This document shows positions 1 through 8,745 of a stretch of DNA of 38,526 bases, one piece after another. The DNA is from Campylobacterales bacterium (GTDB taxonomy: Bacteria > Campylobacterota > Campylobacteria > Campylobacterales > Campylobacteraceae). How positions within the stretch are numbered: the stretch's first letter is position 1; each line of letters begins with the position of its first letter. The stretch is from positions 97,823-136,348 of the forward strand of contig JACUTV010000001.1 in assembly GCA_014859645.1 (NCBI GenBank). The letters are read 5' to 3'. Made by a program: the position numbers and the translations under genes. The notes under the pieces are model-generated. The model saw only the letters and a program-made list of their open reading frames with translations, did no database searches and had not been told where the DNA came from.

Positions 1-169
1 TGTTTTCACCAAAGGCCCGCTGTCCTGCACGGTACATAGCTTCTACATGGTGTGGCTCAACACTTTTGCTGACGGCTACAAGTTTGATGATTTGGTGCTC
101 ATTAGTCAGTGCGCGCACCGCTTCAATACGGGAAAAAACAGCGTCTAGGGATGTTTCATAATGGCTCAT
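1..169 (-). CDS. yggS: YggS/PLPBP-family pyridoxal-phosphate homeostasis protein (5' part only)
   Basis: Only the first 56 codons lie in the window; the gene continues past base 1. The translation begins MSHYETSLDAVFSRIEAVRA and includes VAVSKSVEPHHVEAMYRAG followed by QRAFGEN. The VAVSK segment carries the lysine that binds PLP in this family, and GQRxFGEN is the other hallmark. Family members are single-domain TIM-barrel proteins that bind PLP without known catalysis and help balance the vitamin B6 pool. The ATG overlaps the TGA of the upstream rseP (ATGA), so it is the last visible gene of the minus-strand run. Confidence 0.9.
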   Translation of the reverse strand, partial: MSHYETSLDAVFSRIEAVRALTNEHQIIKLVAVSKSVEPHHVEAMYRAGQRAFGEN

Positions 170-1221
170 TGGTACGCTCCTGAGAGGCGTAAAATATCAT
201 TGACAATAGTAAATGCCATAAGACTTAAAAGCAGGCCCCATCCCGCGTAGGTCATCTTGGCATAAACAGCTTCGTTGGGAGGTTTTCGCATAATCATTTC
301 GTAAAGATTGAACATAATATGCCCGCCATCAAGCGCAGGAATAGGAAAGAGGTTAATAACCCCTAAGTTCACAGAAATCAAAGCAGTGAGCATAAACAAC
401 GCCACAATCCCCGCGTCCGCGGCACTAGAAGTGATTTGAACAATGGAAATCACGCCGCCCATTTCTTTGGGGGAGATGACCCCTTCGATCATTTTTTGCA
501 AACTTTGTACAATCAGCGTTGCAGCGCGCACGGTTTCATGCCACGCATACTCCACGCCCTCAACTCCTTTAAAATACAAGGTGACCGTTTCACCCGAAGG
601 GGAGATGCCAATGAGGCGTTCTTGGATAGCTTCTCCAAATATGGTTTGGCTTTGGCTAAGTTTAGGGGTGAGGGTGAGGAGCAACGAGCCATTTTCTCGC
701 CCCACAAGTAGCTCAACAGCTCCTTGGGTTTGGGTGATGATGGGTTTGATTTCATCCCACGAGCGAATAGGGGTGCCATTGATGGCAAGGATGCGGTCCT
801 TTTCCAAAAGTCCTGCACTCACGGCGGCTGAGTTTTCTCCAACGCCACCAATCTCTGGCGCAAGTTTAAGCACACCAAGAGAGGCGATCGCAAGGTAAAG
901 TAAAAAGGCAAGCACAAAGTTAGCAAAAGGCCCTGCAAACAAGATAGCGATGCGCTGCAAGGGCGTTTTACCTCCAAAGCTGTCTGTGTCTACGCTCGTA
1001 TTGGAAGGATTGGTGTCGTCTTGTCCTTTCATCTGCACGTAGCCTCCTAAGGGGATGGCGCTTAGGCAGTATTCGGTGTCGCCAAAACGGCGTTTTAAAA
1101 TCTTTTTGCCAAACCCGATGCTAAAGACTTCTACTTTGACACCAAAAAAACGTGCGGCTAAAAAATGGCCAAGTTCATGAAAAAAGATTAAAAAGGAAAG
1201 AACGAGTAGGGAGGTTAGCAT
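166..1221 (-). CDS. rseP: RseP-type site-2 intramembrane zinc metalloprotease
   Basis: This 351-residue inner-membrane protease cleaves substrates within the membrane, such as anti-sigma factors or signal-peptide remnants. The zinc motif HELGH is at residues 15-19 in the first membrane segment. A PDZ-like domain follows near residues 125-210 (GLLEKDRILAINGTPI). The second active-site motif NLFPIPALDGG is near residues 290-300 and holds the third zinc ligand Asp. The open frame extends 32 codons further upstream, but that part overlaps pgsA and lacks family similarity, so I start at the ATG at 1221. The pgsA stop lies just inside this gene. Length and topology are normal; the physiological substrate cannot be told from sequence. 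Confidence 0.93.
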   Translation of the reverse strand: MLTSLLVLSFLIFFHELGHFLAARFFGVKVEVFSIGFGKKILKRRFGDTEYCLSAIPLGGYVQMKGQDDTNPSNTSVDTDSFGGKTPLQRIAILFAGPFANFVLAFLLYLAIASLGVLKLAPEIGGVGENSAAVSAGLLEKDRILAINGTPIRSWDEIKPIITQTQGAVELLVGRENGSLLLTLTPKLSQSQTIFGEAIQERLIGISPSGETVTLYFKGVEGVEYAWHETVRAATLIVQSLQKMIEGVISPKEMGGVISIVQITSSAADAGIVALFMLTALISVNLGVINLFPIPALDGGHIMFNLYEMIMRKPPNEAVYAKMTYAGWGLLLSLMAFTIVNDILRLSGAYQ

Positions 1222-1763
1222 GATTTCTCGCTTTTTGTGTATCCGATGACATACTCGGCGCCCGAGTACAAGGTTAAGCCCACAGCAACCCACAAAAGCA
1301 GTGTTGCAAAAGGCCAATTCATAATCAAAAACCCAATCGCAATCATCTGAAACACGGTTTTAACTTTTCCAGCCATGGACGCTGCAACATTACGCCCTTC
1401 GCTCACGGCCATCACACGAAGTCCTGTGATGAAAAACTCGCGGGTGAGGATGAGATAAATCGCCCATCCGTTCGCGCGGTCTATCATCACAAGGCCTAAA
1501 AAAGCAGCCAATATGAGCATTTTATCGGCCAAGGGGTCGAGAATGGCGCCAAATTTTGTCATCTGGTTCCAACCTCTTGCAATGTAGCCATCAAAAAAGT
1601 CTGTCGCACTGGCTAAAACAAAAATCAACGCCGCAAAGAAATCCAACCAACTGGGGTGGATGCCTTGAAACAGCGCCGCATCTCGCTCTACTAAAAACAC
1701 AAACAACAAGGGTGCCATCATGACGCGGAGTAGGGCGAGAAAATTGGGAAGATTGAGTGTCAT
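1215..1763 (-). CDS. pgsA: CDP-diacylglycerol-glycerol-3-phosphate 3-phosphatidyltransferase
   Basis: The 182-residue integral membrane enzyme makes phosphatidylglycerol-phosphate, the committed step towards phosphatidylglycerol and cardiolipin. The CDP-alcohol phosphatidyltransferase signature is complete: D55xxD58G59xxA62R63, then G72, D76 and D80 with exact family spacing. Several hydrophobic segments surround it. The start ATG overlaps the FabL-type gene's TGA (ATGA), and the end overlaps rseP by 7 bases, so translation is probably coupled. Length is usual for PgsA. Other CDP-alcohol transferases such as phosphatidylserine synthase are less likely because the N-terminus (LNLPNFLALLR) is typical of PgsA. 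Confidence 0.92.
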   Translation of the reverse strand: MTLNLPNFLALLRVMMAPLLFVFLVERDAALFQGIHPSWLDFFAALIFVLASATDFFDGYIARGWNQMTKFGAILDPLADKMLILAAFLGLVMIDRANGWAIYLILTREFFITGLRVMAVSEGRNVAASMAGKVKTVFQMIAIGFLIMNWPFATLLLWVAVGLTLYSGAEYVIGYTKSEKSC

Positions 1764-2530
1764 TTAAAGGTTGTTCCCCCGTCAATCACTAGGGTGTGTC
1801 CCGTGACCCAACTGGATTTTTCAGAACACAAAAACACACAAGCCCCCGCCATATCTTCGGGTTTTCCCATGCGGTTTAGAGGAGAGAGTTCAGCGGTTTT
1901 GTCTTTAACCTCTTCGTAGTTGGTAAACGCGCGCAAGGCGTCTGTCTCGATAGGGCCACCACTGACGGCGTTAACGCGAATGCCTTTTTCGCCAAGCTCT
2001 GTTGCGGCGTAGCGCACCATGGCCTCTACAGCCGCTTTACATGTACCGTGGCCTGAGTAGTTTTCAATGTAGACAAGGTTGCCCGTAGAGGAGAGAGAAA
2101 TAATACTTCCGCCCCCCACTTTTTCCATGCGTTTGGCAGCTTCTTGGGCGCCTACGACAAAGGCATTGACCGTGGCAGTGAAGATGTTGTTAATCCCTTT
2201 GGGTTTGAGTTTCATAAATTTTGTATACCCACCCACGACCGCGCGACCTGAAATAATGGCATTTGAGATGAAAAAATCCACGCGGTCAAAGTCTTTGTCA
2301 ATGGCTTCAAAGACGGTTTTATACTCTTCGGGCTGAAGGATATTTAGTGGGTACGCTCTGGCTTTAATGCCAAACTCTTTTTCTAATTCCGCCGCTTGTT
2401 GCGTGGCGAGTTCACCATTGGCGTTATAGGTGAAGGCAATATCAATCCCTTCTTTGGCAAAGGCTAAAACAATCGCGCGTCCAATGCCGCGTGTTCCGCC
2501 ACTAATAACGAGGGTCTTTCCTTGTAACAT
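1760..2530 (-). CDS. fabL: FabL-type enoyl-[acyl-carrier-protein] reductase / short-chain dehydrogenase
   Basis: A 256-residue NAD(P)H-dependent Rossmann-fold reductase. The cofactor loop is GGTRGIGR (residues 11-18), with SNA near 89-91, serines at 147-148 and a catalytic Y158-x6-K165. The segment NAVSGGPIETDALRAF is characteristic of the FabL branch of enoyl-ACP reductases described in Bacillus subtilis, which would reduce trans-2-enoyl-ACP in the last step of fatty acid elongation. FabG-like 3-oxoacyl-ACP reduction or an unrelated SDR activity cannot be excluded. It lies between dapA (TAATG overlap) and pgsA (ATGA overlap), next to lipid synthesis. The gene symbol is a family-level call. 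Confidence 0.72.
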   Translation of the reverse strand: MLQGKTLVISGGTRGIGRAIVLAFAKEGIDIAFTYNANGELATQQAAELEKEFGIKARAYPLNILQPEEYKTVFEAIDKDFDRVDFFISNAIISGRAVVGGYTKFMKLKPKGINNIFTATVNAFVVGAQEAAKRMEKVGGGSIISLSSTGNLVYIENYSGHGTCKAAVEAMVRYAATELGEKGIRVNAVSGGPIETDALRAFTNYEEVKDKTAELSPLNRMGKPEDMAGACVFLCSEKSSWVTGHTLVIDGGTTFK

Positions 2531-3423
2531 TATAATCCTTTGATTTCGTATTGAGCCATAACGGTCTCAATTTTTTTCATATTTTCTTTGCTAGGAGCAC
2601 TCAGCGGCAAGCGGTATTCAAGGGTGTCAATGAGCCCTGCGATGTGCAGTGCTGCTTTGATGGGAATAGGGTTGCTTTCGCAAAAGAGTGCTTTATTGAT
2701 GTTGTAGAGTTTATCGTTGAGGGCTTTTGCTTGGCTGTAGTGCTCTTTGAGTGCTAGATGGGTAAGGGCGGCTATCTGGTCAGGAAGCAAGTTAGACGTA
2801 ACCGAGATGACCCCTTTACCGCCATTGGAAAGAAGCGGGTAATTGATAGCATCGTCCCCGCTAATGAGCGCAAGAGTTGGCTCATGGGCCAGTAAATCAA
2901 CACAACGTTCAATGGAGCCTGTGGCTTCTTTGACCCCGTAAATATTGGGACATGCTTTAAAAAGACGATAGATGGTTTCAGGCAACAAATCAACTCCCGT
3001 GCGTCCTGGAACGTTGTATAAAAGCACTGGAATATTTACAGATTCTGCAATGGCTTTGTAGTGTAAAAAAAGTCCTTCTTGCATAGGTTTGTTGTAATAA
3101 GGCGTCACAGAAAGGATGCCATCGGCTCCATGCTGTTCTGCAAATTGCGCCAAGCCAACAGCTTCAAAGGTAGCATTACTACCAGCGCCTGCTAAGACGC
3201 GCACGTTGGTGCCTTTACACGTATCCACCGCAATCTCAATACACTGGCGGTGTTCGTCGTGGGTAAGGGTGGCACTTTCGCCCGTTGTTCCCACCGGAAC
3301 GACCGCGTCAATACCGTTGTTAATTTGGCGTTGAATGAGTTTTGTGTATCCAACTTCATCAAGTTTGCCATTTTTAATAGGAGTAACCAGTGCAGTCATT
3401 GCGCCAATAAGAGGGTTATTCAT
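2530..3423 (-). CDS. dapA: 4-hydroxy-tetrahydrodipicolinate synthase
   Basis: A 297-residue TIM-barrel aldolase condensing pyruvate with aspartate semialdehyde, the first committed step to diaminopimelate and lysine. Signatures are PVGTTGES (residues 43-50), the tyrosine pair in TPYYNKP (109-110), Y136 in LYNVPGR, and the Schiff-base Lys165 in GVKEATG. Length is typical. The start ATG overlaps the end of the M16 protease gene by 8 bases, and the stop shares a base with the fabL ATG. Diaminopimelate is needed for the peptidoglycan pathway served by murJ, ddl and murF elsewhere in the window. Related N-acetylneuraminate lyases are less likely given the Tyr-Tyr and GTTGE motifs. Confidence 0.95.
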   Translation of the reverse strand: MNNPLIGAMTALVTPIKNGKLDEVGYTKLIQRQINNGIDAVVPVGTTGESATLTHDEHRQCIEIAVDTCKGTNVRVLAGAGSNATFEAVGLAQFAEQHGADGILSVTPYYNKPMQEGLFLHYKAIAESVNIPVLLYNVPGRTGVDLLPETIYRLFKACPNIYGVKEATGSIERCVDLLAHEPTLALISGDDAINYPLLSNGGKGVISVTSNLLPDQIAALTHLALKEHYSQAKALNDKLYNINKALFCESNPIPIKAALHIAGLIDTLEYRLPLSAPSKENMKKIETVMAQYEIKGL

Positions 3424-4723
3424 GAGAATCCTTTCGTAGTATTACCGTAGTAGAATATTTAGGAATAAAATAGGTATTTGCCGCCTTGGCAAGCTCTTCT
3501 TTGTTGAGTGCATTAATGCGCTCTTCGTATTCAAGTAAAGGAGTGATGTCGCCTTTGGCTAAGAAACCACCAAAGAGGCCAGCAAGTCCACTAGAACTTT
3601 CAAGGGAATAGATAAAATCTGCTTTGGTGTTTGTTTTTACTTTTTCAATGTCTGTATCACTAATCTTCCCTGTTTGAACATCTGCAATAATAGCCAAAAT
3701 CTCCTCTTCTACCACTTCCGCTTTGACGCCAGGATTGCACACGGCTAAAAACAAAAACACGCCGGGATCTTTGTTGTCCATGCTAAAAGCGTAGACTTGA
3801 TTGACAAGCTTTTTTTGGTCGATGAGGCGGTCGTTAAGGTAACTGCTTTTGCCACTGCTTAAGAGTTCGCTCAACGCGGAGAGCGCCACTTGGTCAGGGT
3901 GTTTAAAATCAGGGATTTTGTAAGCGATGGCAACCATTTCCACTTCACTTTCTTTTTCGATCATGACACGTTTTGCCCCATCTTGAGGTGGTTCAACTTC
4001 GTGCTTTTGAGGAATGGGCGTCGTGTTGGGGATGGCTTCAAAGTGTTTTTGCGCCGCTTCAAAGACCGTTGAAGGCGCAATATCACCCGCCACAAGGACG
4101 ATGGCATTGGCGGGTTGGTAGTGGGTTTGGTGAAAAGTGCGAATATCTTCAATAGTCCAGTTTTTGATGTCATCTTTAAAACCAATGGGCGTCCAGTGGT
4201 AGGGGTGGTACAAAAAGGCATGGTTAAACAAGCGAAAATACAAAAATCCCATAGGGGAGTTGTCGGTGCGCCATAAACGCTCTTCTAAAACCACGTCGCG
4301 TTCGGGTTGAAACTCTTCGTCTTTGAGATTTAGGTTTTGCATGAGTTCGGCAAAAAGGCCCAAAGACGTGTCAAGGTTGCCTGTGGAGCTTTTGATGAAA
4401 TAATGGGTGTAGTCAAACCCTGTGGAGGCGTTATTGACCCCACCAAAGCCTTTGACGATTTCATCAAACTCGCCCGCGCGCAGGTTTTTGGTGGATTTGA
4501 AATTAAGGTGTTCAAGCATGTGGGCGATACCGCTTTTGCCCATGGTTTCACTTCCGCTTCCCACTTTGTAAAAAATGTCAGTAGTGATGACATTGGTGCC
4601 ATTATTCATGGGAATCACTACGATTTGTAGGTCGTTTTTTAAGGTTTTTGTTTCAAAATGGGGCAAAGAATTTGCCATAAGTCCTCCTGTGAGTATCAAG
4701 GCGCCAAGGAGCAGACGTGTCAT
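3416..4723 (-). CDS. M16-family zinc protease, probably exported
   Basis: A 435-residue pitrilysin-type peptidase. The inverted zinc motif H68-M-L-E71-H72 (HxxEH) sits in [12 protein letters not shown], and the distal Glu ligand is in the VVLEERLWR region about 75 residues later. The N-terminus [17 protein letters not shown] looks like a signal peptide, suggesting a periplasmic location. The C-terminal half is the usual second, non-catalytic M16 domain. Length fits the short bacterial class (about 420-450 residues). The ATG overlaps the pyrD TGA (ATGA). A zinc protease sits between pyrD and dapA in Campylobacter as well (from memory). The substrate is unknown. Confidence 0.88.
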   Translation of the reverse strand: MTRLLLGALILTGGLMANSLPHFETKTLKNDLQIVVIPMNNGTNVITTDIFYKVGSGSETMGKSGIAHMLEHLNFKSTKNLRAGEFDEIVKGFGGVNNASTGFDYTHYFIKSSTGNLDTSLGLFAELMQNLNLKDEEFQPERDVVLEERLWRTDNSPMGFLYFRLFNHAFLYHPYHWTPIGFKDDIKNWTIEDIRTFHQTHYQPANAIVLVAGDIAPSTVFEAAQKHFEAIPNTTPIPQKHEVEPPQDGAKRVMIEKESEVEMVAIAYKIPDFKHPDQVALSALSELLSSGKSSYLNDRLIDQKKLVNQVYAFSMDNKDPGVFLFLAVCNPGVKAEVVEEEILAIIADVQTGKISDTDIEKVKTNTKADFIYSLESSSGLAGLFGGFLAKGDITPLLEYEERINALNKEELAKAANTYFIPKYSTTVILRKDSHE

Positions 4724-5772
4724 CGTCTTGCCCCTATAGCTTCTTGGATGTGGTGAAAACCGTCTTGGTTCATGCGTGCTAAAATGCCCTCGTTGATGCG
4801 TTTGTTGAGGGATGGGCCTTGAAAAATGAAGGCACTGTAGATTTGCACTAAACTAGCACCTTCTAAAATGCGCTCATACGCTTCATCGGCACTGCTGATG
4901 CCGCCCACGCTAATGAGCACGGTTTTGCCAAAAAATGCCTCCGCAAGGGGTTTAAAAAAGGCGGCACTTTTTTCACTCAAGACGCGTCCGCTTAAGCCTC
5001 CAAAAGATTGGGCTCCTTGGAGTAAGGCGTACTCTGTCGTGGTGTTTGTTGCGACAATGCCGTGAGCGCCGTGGTTGATAGCGCATTCACACAGGCTAAG
5101 GGCCGCGTCCATCTCCATATCGGGAGAAATTTTGAGCAAAATGGGCTTGCGGGTTAGCGCTGTAGCCATGGTGAAAAGTTCGCTGATAAAGGCTTCGTTT
5201 TGAAGGTCGCGCAGGCCTGGCGTGTTAGGCGAAGAGACATTAACGACCATGAAATCGCACACGTCTTTAAGACCCTCAATCAAAAGACGGTAGTCTTCTA
5301 GGGCGTCTTCAGGCGTAGTGGTTTTATTTTTCCCAATATTAGCGCCTAAGGGCGTGGCAAACGGATAGAGGGAAGTAAGGCGTTTTTTGACCTTAACCAA
5401 GCCTTCATTGTTAAAGCCCATGGCATTTTGAACACTTTCTTCTTTGGGGAAGCGAAAAAGCCGTGGTTTAGGATTGCCTGGTTGTGCTTTTGGGGTGATG
5501 GTGCCAAATTCGATATGCCCAAAACCAAGGGCGGTGAGGCCTTTAAGCATGGTGGCATTTTTATCAAATCCCGCACCTAGGCCCACAGGATTGTGAAAGG
5601 TGGTGCCAAGGAGGTGTTGTTCCAATCTCGCGTCGCTTACAAAAAAGGTGGAAGCAAAGGGTGAAAAGAGTGCTGGAGCGTAGTTTCCAGTAAGCCTTAA
5701 CCCTAGTTCAGCGATCTCATGCGCCGTTTCTGGTTGGAGCTGAAACATGATTTTTTTGAGTAAATCGTACAT
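4720..5772 (-). CDS. pyrD: Dihydroorotate dehydrogenase (quinone), class 2
   Basis: A 350-residue FMN enzyme oxidising dihydroorotate to orotate in pyrimidine synthesis and passing electrons to quinone at the inner membrane. The short N-terminal helical extension (LLKKIMFQLQPETAHEIAEL) is the class 2 membrane-association domain. The catalytic serine loop is NVSSPNTPGLRDLQ, and the phosphate-binding end is ISVGGISSADEAYERI. A GTG lies one codon upstream, but AAGGA is 5 bases before the ATG at 5772 and only 2 before the GTG, so the ATG is preferred. It follows cysS after 42 bases that contain a hairpin and overlaps the M16 gene. Confidence 0.95.
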   Translation of the reverse strand: MYDLLKKIMFQLQPETAHEIAELGLRLTGNYAPALFSPFASTFFVSDARLEQHLLGTTFHNPVGLGAGFDKNATMLKGLTALGFGHIEFGTITPKAQPGNPKPRLFRFPKEESVQNAMGFNNEGLVKVKKRLTSLYPFATPLGANIGKNKTTTPEDALEDYRLLIEGLKDVCDFMVVNVSSPNTPGLRDLQNEAFISELFTMATALTRKPILLKISPDMEMDAALSLCECAINHGAHGIVATNTTTEYALLQGAQSFGGLSGRVLSEKSAAFFKPLAEAFFGKTVLISVGGISSADEAYERILEGASLVQIYSAFIFQGPSLNKRINEGILARMNQDGFHHIQEAIGARR

Positions 5773-5793
5773 CACTTTCCTTCTAACATTTGG

Positions 5794-5825
5794 CGGGATT
5801 GTAGCTCAAAAAAGCTAAAATCCCG
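5794..5825. other. Hairpin between cysS and pyrD
   Basis: CGGGATTGTAGCT (5794-5806) pairs with AGCTAAAATCCCG (5813-5825) with a single mismatch around a 6-base loop CAAAAA. On the minus (transcribed) strand the loop reads TTTTTG. The stem contains the cysS stop codon. There is no T-run after the stem in the direction of transcription, so it does not look like a standard intrinsic terminator. A role in mRNA processing or in setting the pyrD/cysS ratio is inference. Confidence 0.5.
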
Positions 5826-7236
5826 ATTGGGTGCTTTTGAGGGCGAGGGGTTCGCCTTGTTCCCACTGGGTTCCTTGAGGGGTGTCCATGAGGTAAAACC
5901 CCTTGCTAGCAAGGGCATCACGGATGGCATCGGCCTTGGTAAAATCCTTCGCTTTTTTGGCATCTTGGCGCAGCGCAATTTGCGTGGCAATGTGCTCTTT
6001 TTGTGCGTCATTGACACCCAGTTGAAAGTAGGCCACAGGGTCGTGTAACCCAATGCCAAGCACTTCTTCAATCCACTGGAGGTTGGCCAAAAGGCGTTGT
6101 TTGAGCGCTTTATCTTTAGGGGTTTTATCCAGTGCGTCGTTGCCTTGTAAAATCATCTCATCAATGGCTGCTAGGGCTTTTGAAATATTAAGGTCATCGC
6201 TAAGTGCCTCTAAAACCTTTTCTTTAAAGGCCGCCTCTACTTGTGTGTTTTGTGTGTCTAGAAGCCTTTTTTTAAGGCGATAAACCTTGTCTAAACGGCG
6301 TTTTGAGGCGCGTAAATCTTCTTCGTTAAAGTTAAAATCCGCGCGGTAATGGGTGGAGAGCAGGTAAAAACGCAACACTTCGCCATCGTATACATGTAAC
6401 GCATCTTTGACAAAAAAGCTGTTGCCAAGAGACTTGCTCATTTTCTCGCCCTTGATGGTTACAAAGCCATTGTGCATCCAGTATTTGGCAAGGTGTTGGC
6501 CCGAAGCGCACCGCGTTTGTGCCGCCTCGTTTTCATGGTGAGGAAAAAACAAATCCGCACCTCCTGCGTGGATGTCAATCTGGTATGCGCCCTCATGTGC
6601 CAAATGTTCTTGAATCATCGCCGAACACTCAATATGCCACCCTGGACGTCCTTTTCCAAAGGGAGAGTCAAACACAGGGTCTTGGTCGGCCCGCTTCCAT
6701 AGAGCAAAATCTTTGGGATTACGTTTGGTGCTCTTTTCTTCGACCCGCGCTTTGGCTTCTTCGATGTGTTGATGGCTTAAGCTTAAATACGCCGTGTCTT
6801 TTGTGGTGTCAAAATAGACCCCATCTTCTAGGGTATACGCCATGTTTTTATCTAGCAAGGTTTGAATGAGTCGCACGATGCTTGGGAGGCTTTGAGTGGC
6901 TCTGGGTTCTAGGGTCGCATCCTTTACATGTAAGGCTTGCATGTCGGCTTTGTAACGTTCAATGTAGTACTCGGTGAGAGCTTCGAGGGTTTGGCCTGTT
7001 TGGTGCATTTTGGCAATGATTTTATCGTCGATGTCGGTAAAGTTTTTAACAAAGGTAACGTCAATTCCTTTGGCCTCAAGGGTGCGACGCAACAGGTCAA
7101 AGGCGATGGCGCTGCGGGCATGGCCTAAATGGGCGTCATCGTACACCGTTGGTCCGCACACGTAAATGCTTGCTTTGTTGGGAACAATGGGTTCAAAAGG
7201 AACTTTTGTCTTTTGCGTTGAATCATAAATAACCAC
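5815..7236 (-). CDS. cysS: Cysteinyl-tRNA synthetase
   Basis: A class I synthetase of 473 residues that charges tRNA-Cys. It shows the zinc cysteine in YVCGPTVYDD (Cys27), the HLGH form of the HIGH motif (36-39), further zinc ligands in WHIECSAM and FFPHHENE, and the KMSKS loop in GEKMSKSLGNS. The frame can begin at a GTG at 7242, but the sequence AAGGAG-AGTGTAC-GTG places the Shine-Dalgarno 7 bases from the second GTG at 7236. That start also gives the usual opening MVIYDS. It overlaps the upstream murJ by 14 bases. It contains two copies of the TTACATGTAA element (6390 and 6924), both read as Leu-His-Val. Confidence 0.96.
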   Translation of the reverse strand: MVIYDSTQKTKVPFEPIVPNKASIYVCGPTVYDDAHLGHARSAIAFDLLRRTLEAKGIDVTFVKNFTDIDDKIIAKMHQTGQTLEALTEYYIERYKADMQALHVKDATLEPRATQSLPSIVRLIQTLLDKNMAYTLEDGVYFDTTKDTAYLSLSHQHIEEAKARVEEKSTKRNPKDFALWKRADQDPVFDSPFGKGRPGWHIECSAMIQEHLAHEGAYQIDIHAGGADLFFPHHENEAAQTRCASGQHLAKYWMHNGFVTIKGEKMSKSLGNSFFVKDALHVYDGEVLRFYLLSTHYRADFNFNEEDLRASKRRLDKVYRLKKRLLDTQNTQVEAAFKEKVLEALSDDLNISKALAAIDEMILQGNDALDKTPKDKALKQRLLANLQWIEEVLGIGLHDPVAYFQLGVNDAQKEHIATQIALRQDAKKAKDFTKADAIRDALASKGFYLMDTPQGTQWEQGEPLALKSTQSGF

Positions 7237-8617
7237 GTACACTCTCCTTGATTGCCCAAATTAGCACGCTGCTTACGAGCAACATGGCCGCTAATCCTGC
7301 GATATTTTGTGGGCGCATTATAGCTAAAAACGCTTGGGCGCCATAGGCGTGAAGGGTGAGCACCAACAGCACTAGACCGCTAAGAGAACTTGCTAATGCT
7401 AAGCCTGCCGCTTCAAATGGCCCGATGAGCATCAGGGAAAAAACCACATTTGTCCCTAAACTAATGGCAGAAATCTTAGCCGCCTTGGCTTGCAAGTCGT
7501 TGGCATAGAGCCACAAAGAAAAAAGGCGTGCCAAGCCAAATGGTAGCAATCCGATAAGATACATTTGCAACACTAGCGCGGTGTTGCGGGTATCTTGGGC
7601 GACAAAAGAGCCGCGTTCAAACAAAAGCCAGGTGATTTCAGGAGCAAGCATAATGCCCCCAAGGGTTGCAAGGCACAGCAAGTAGCACAGCATCCAAAAC
7701 CCTTTTTCAAGAAAAAGGCGTGCCTTAGCTTCCCCGTCGCGTTTAAGAGCCTTGGTGATGCTTGGAAAAATAGCCACAGAAAGAGCGATGGCAAAGAGGG
7801 CAAGGGGAAGTTGAAACACACGGTTTGCGTAGTACAGATAACTGATGCTCCCAAAGGCCAAAAAACTCGCTAACCACGTGTCTAAAAAAGCAGACAGTTG
7901 TGCAGTGCTTCCTCCTAGGACTGCATGGAAAAAATTGCGGTAAAAAGAGGGTTCGGTTGCGGTGTGTTTGGGGCGGGTCATGCTTCCCAAAAAGGGCTTA
8001 AGAAGGCGAAATTTTTTCAAGGCTATGAGGTGTGTGAGTGCTTGCAAAACTCCACCCAAGAGCACACCAAAACTAAGATTCCAGACGACTTGATGGGGGT
8101 TTTGAGAGTCAGAAACGAGCAACGCTCCAATCATGGCGAGGTTCAAAAGGGCTGTTGAAAAAGCCGTGGTGGCAAAATGGCCACGGTAATGAAGCATCGA
8201 AGCAGCAAGGGTGACGCAATAAATCAGCAAAAGGTACCAAAAGTTGATGCGTACAAGAGGCGCTGCTAAAGTAATGGTCGCTTCGTCAAATCCAAAGGCA
8301 ATGAGCTTGGTGAGCCAAGGGGCAAACACCATCACTAACAAGGTTAGGCCCAGGAGAAAAAAAGAAAATTTTAAAAACACACTGGCGGCAAAAAGTCCTT
8401 TTTTGGTGGCTTTGGTGAAAGCGGGTAAAAAAGCTTGCGTGAACGCACCTTCGGCAAAAATACGACGGAAAAGATTGGGGAGTTTGAAGGCAACGAAGAA
8501 GATGTCACTGTAGAGATTGGCACCCAAGATGGAAGCGGTTAAAATATCGCGGATAAAGCCTAAAATTCTTGACACAAAAATGCCAATACTGTTAGTAAAA
8601 AAGGAGCGAATCACCAT
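7223..8617 (-). CDS. murJ: MurJ/MviN lipid II flippase
   Basis: A 464-residue polytopic inner-membrane protein of the MOP exporter superfamily that flips lipid II across the membrane for peptidoglycan synthesis. Family features are the opening SFFTNSIGIFVSRILGFIRDIL, the following NLYSDIFFVAFKLPNLFRRIFAEGA, and about 12-14 hydrophobic segments. MurJ is usually about 500 residues, so this is a slightly short version. It is first in the minus-strand run and diverges from fapA across 128 bases. An AGGA lies 9 bases before the ATG at 8617. Confidence 0.93.
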   Translation of the reverse strand: MVIRSFFTNSIGIFVSRILGFIRDILTASILGANLYSDIFFVAFKLPNLFRRIFAEGAFTQAFLPAFTKATKKGLFAASVFLKFSFFLLGLTLLVMVFAPWLTKLIAFGFDEATITLAAPLVRINFWYLLLIYCVTLAASMLHYRGHFATTAFSTALLNLAMIGALLVSDSQNPHQVVWNLSFGVLLGGVLQALTHLIALKKFRLLKPFLGSMTRPKHTATEPSFYRNFFHAVLGGSTAQLSAFLDTWLASFLAFGSISYLYYANRVFQLPLALFAIALSVAIFPSITKALKRDGEAKARLFLEKGFWMLCYLLCLATLGGIMLAPEITWLLFERGSFVAQDTRNTALVLQMYLIGLLPFGLARLFSLWLYANDLQAKAAKISAISLGTNVVFSLMLIGPFEAAGLALASSLSGLVLLVLTLHAYGAQAFLAIMRPQNIAGLAAMLLVSSVLIWAIKESVRGYL

Positions 8618-8693
8618 TAAACCGTGTCCTGGTAAAGTTTTTTAAAACAAGGCAAAACGCCCAAAATAAGAGAGGTTTACCTTCTTTTAATGA

Positions 8694-8713
8694 TTTGTAT
8701 ATCATAATACAAA
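8694..8713. promoter_or_regulatory. Operator-like inverted repeat upstream of fapA
   Basis: TTTGTAT (8694-8700) and ATACAAA (8707-8713) are perfect 7-base inverted arms separated by ATCATA. The repeat lies in the divergent murJ/fapA intergenic region, 32 bases before the fapA GTG, and it contains a plausible -10 hexamer CATAAT (8703-8708). Size and symmetry suit a dimeric regulator, but none is identified. Confidence 0.4.
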
Positions 8714-8745
8714 ACAGATTAAAACAACGTGAGAAAGGTGGCACC

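Noticed and set aside
443-898. 151-codon plus-strand frame opposite rseP
   Set aside because: It lies wholly inside the rseP PDZ region with low-complexity Ser/Pro-rich translation and no ribosome site.
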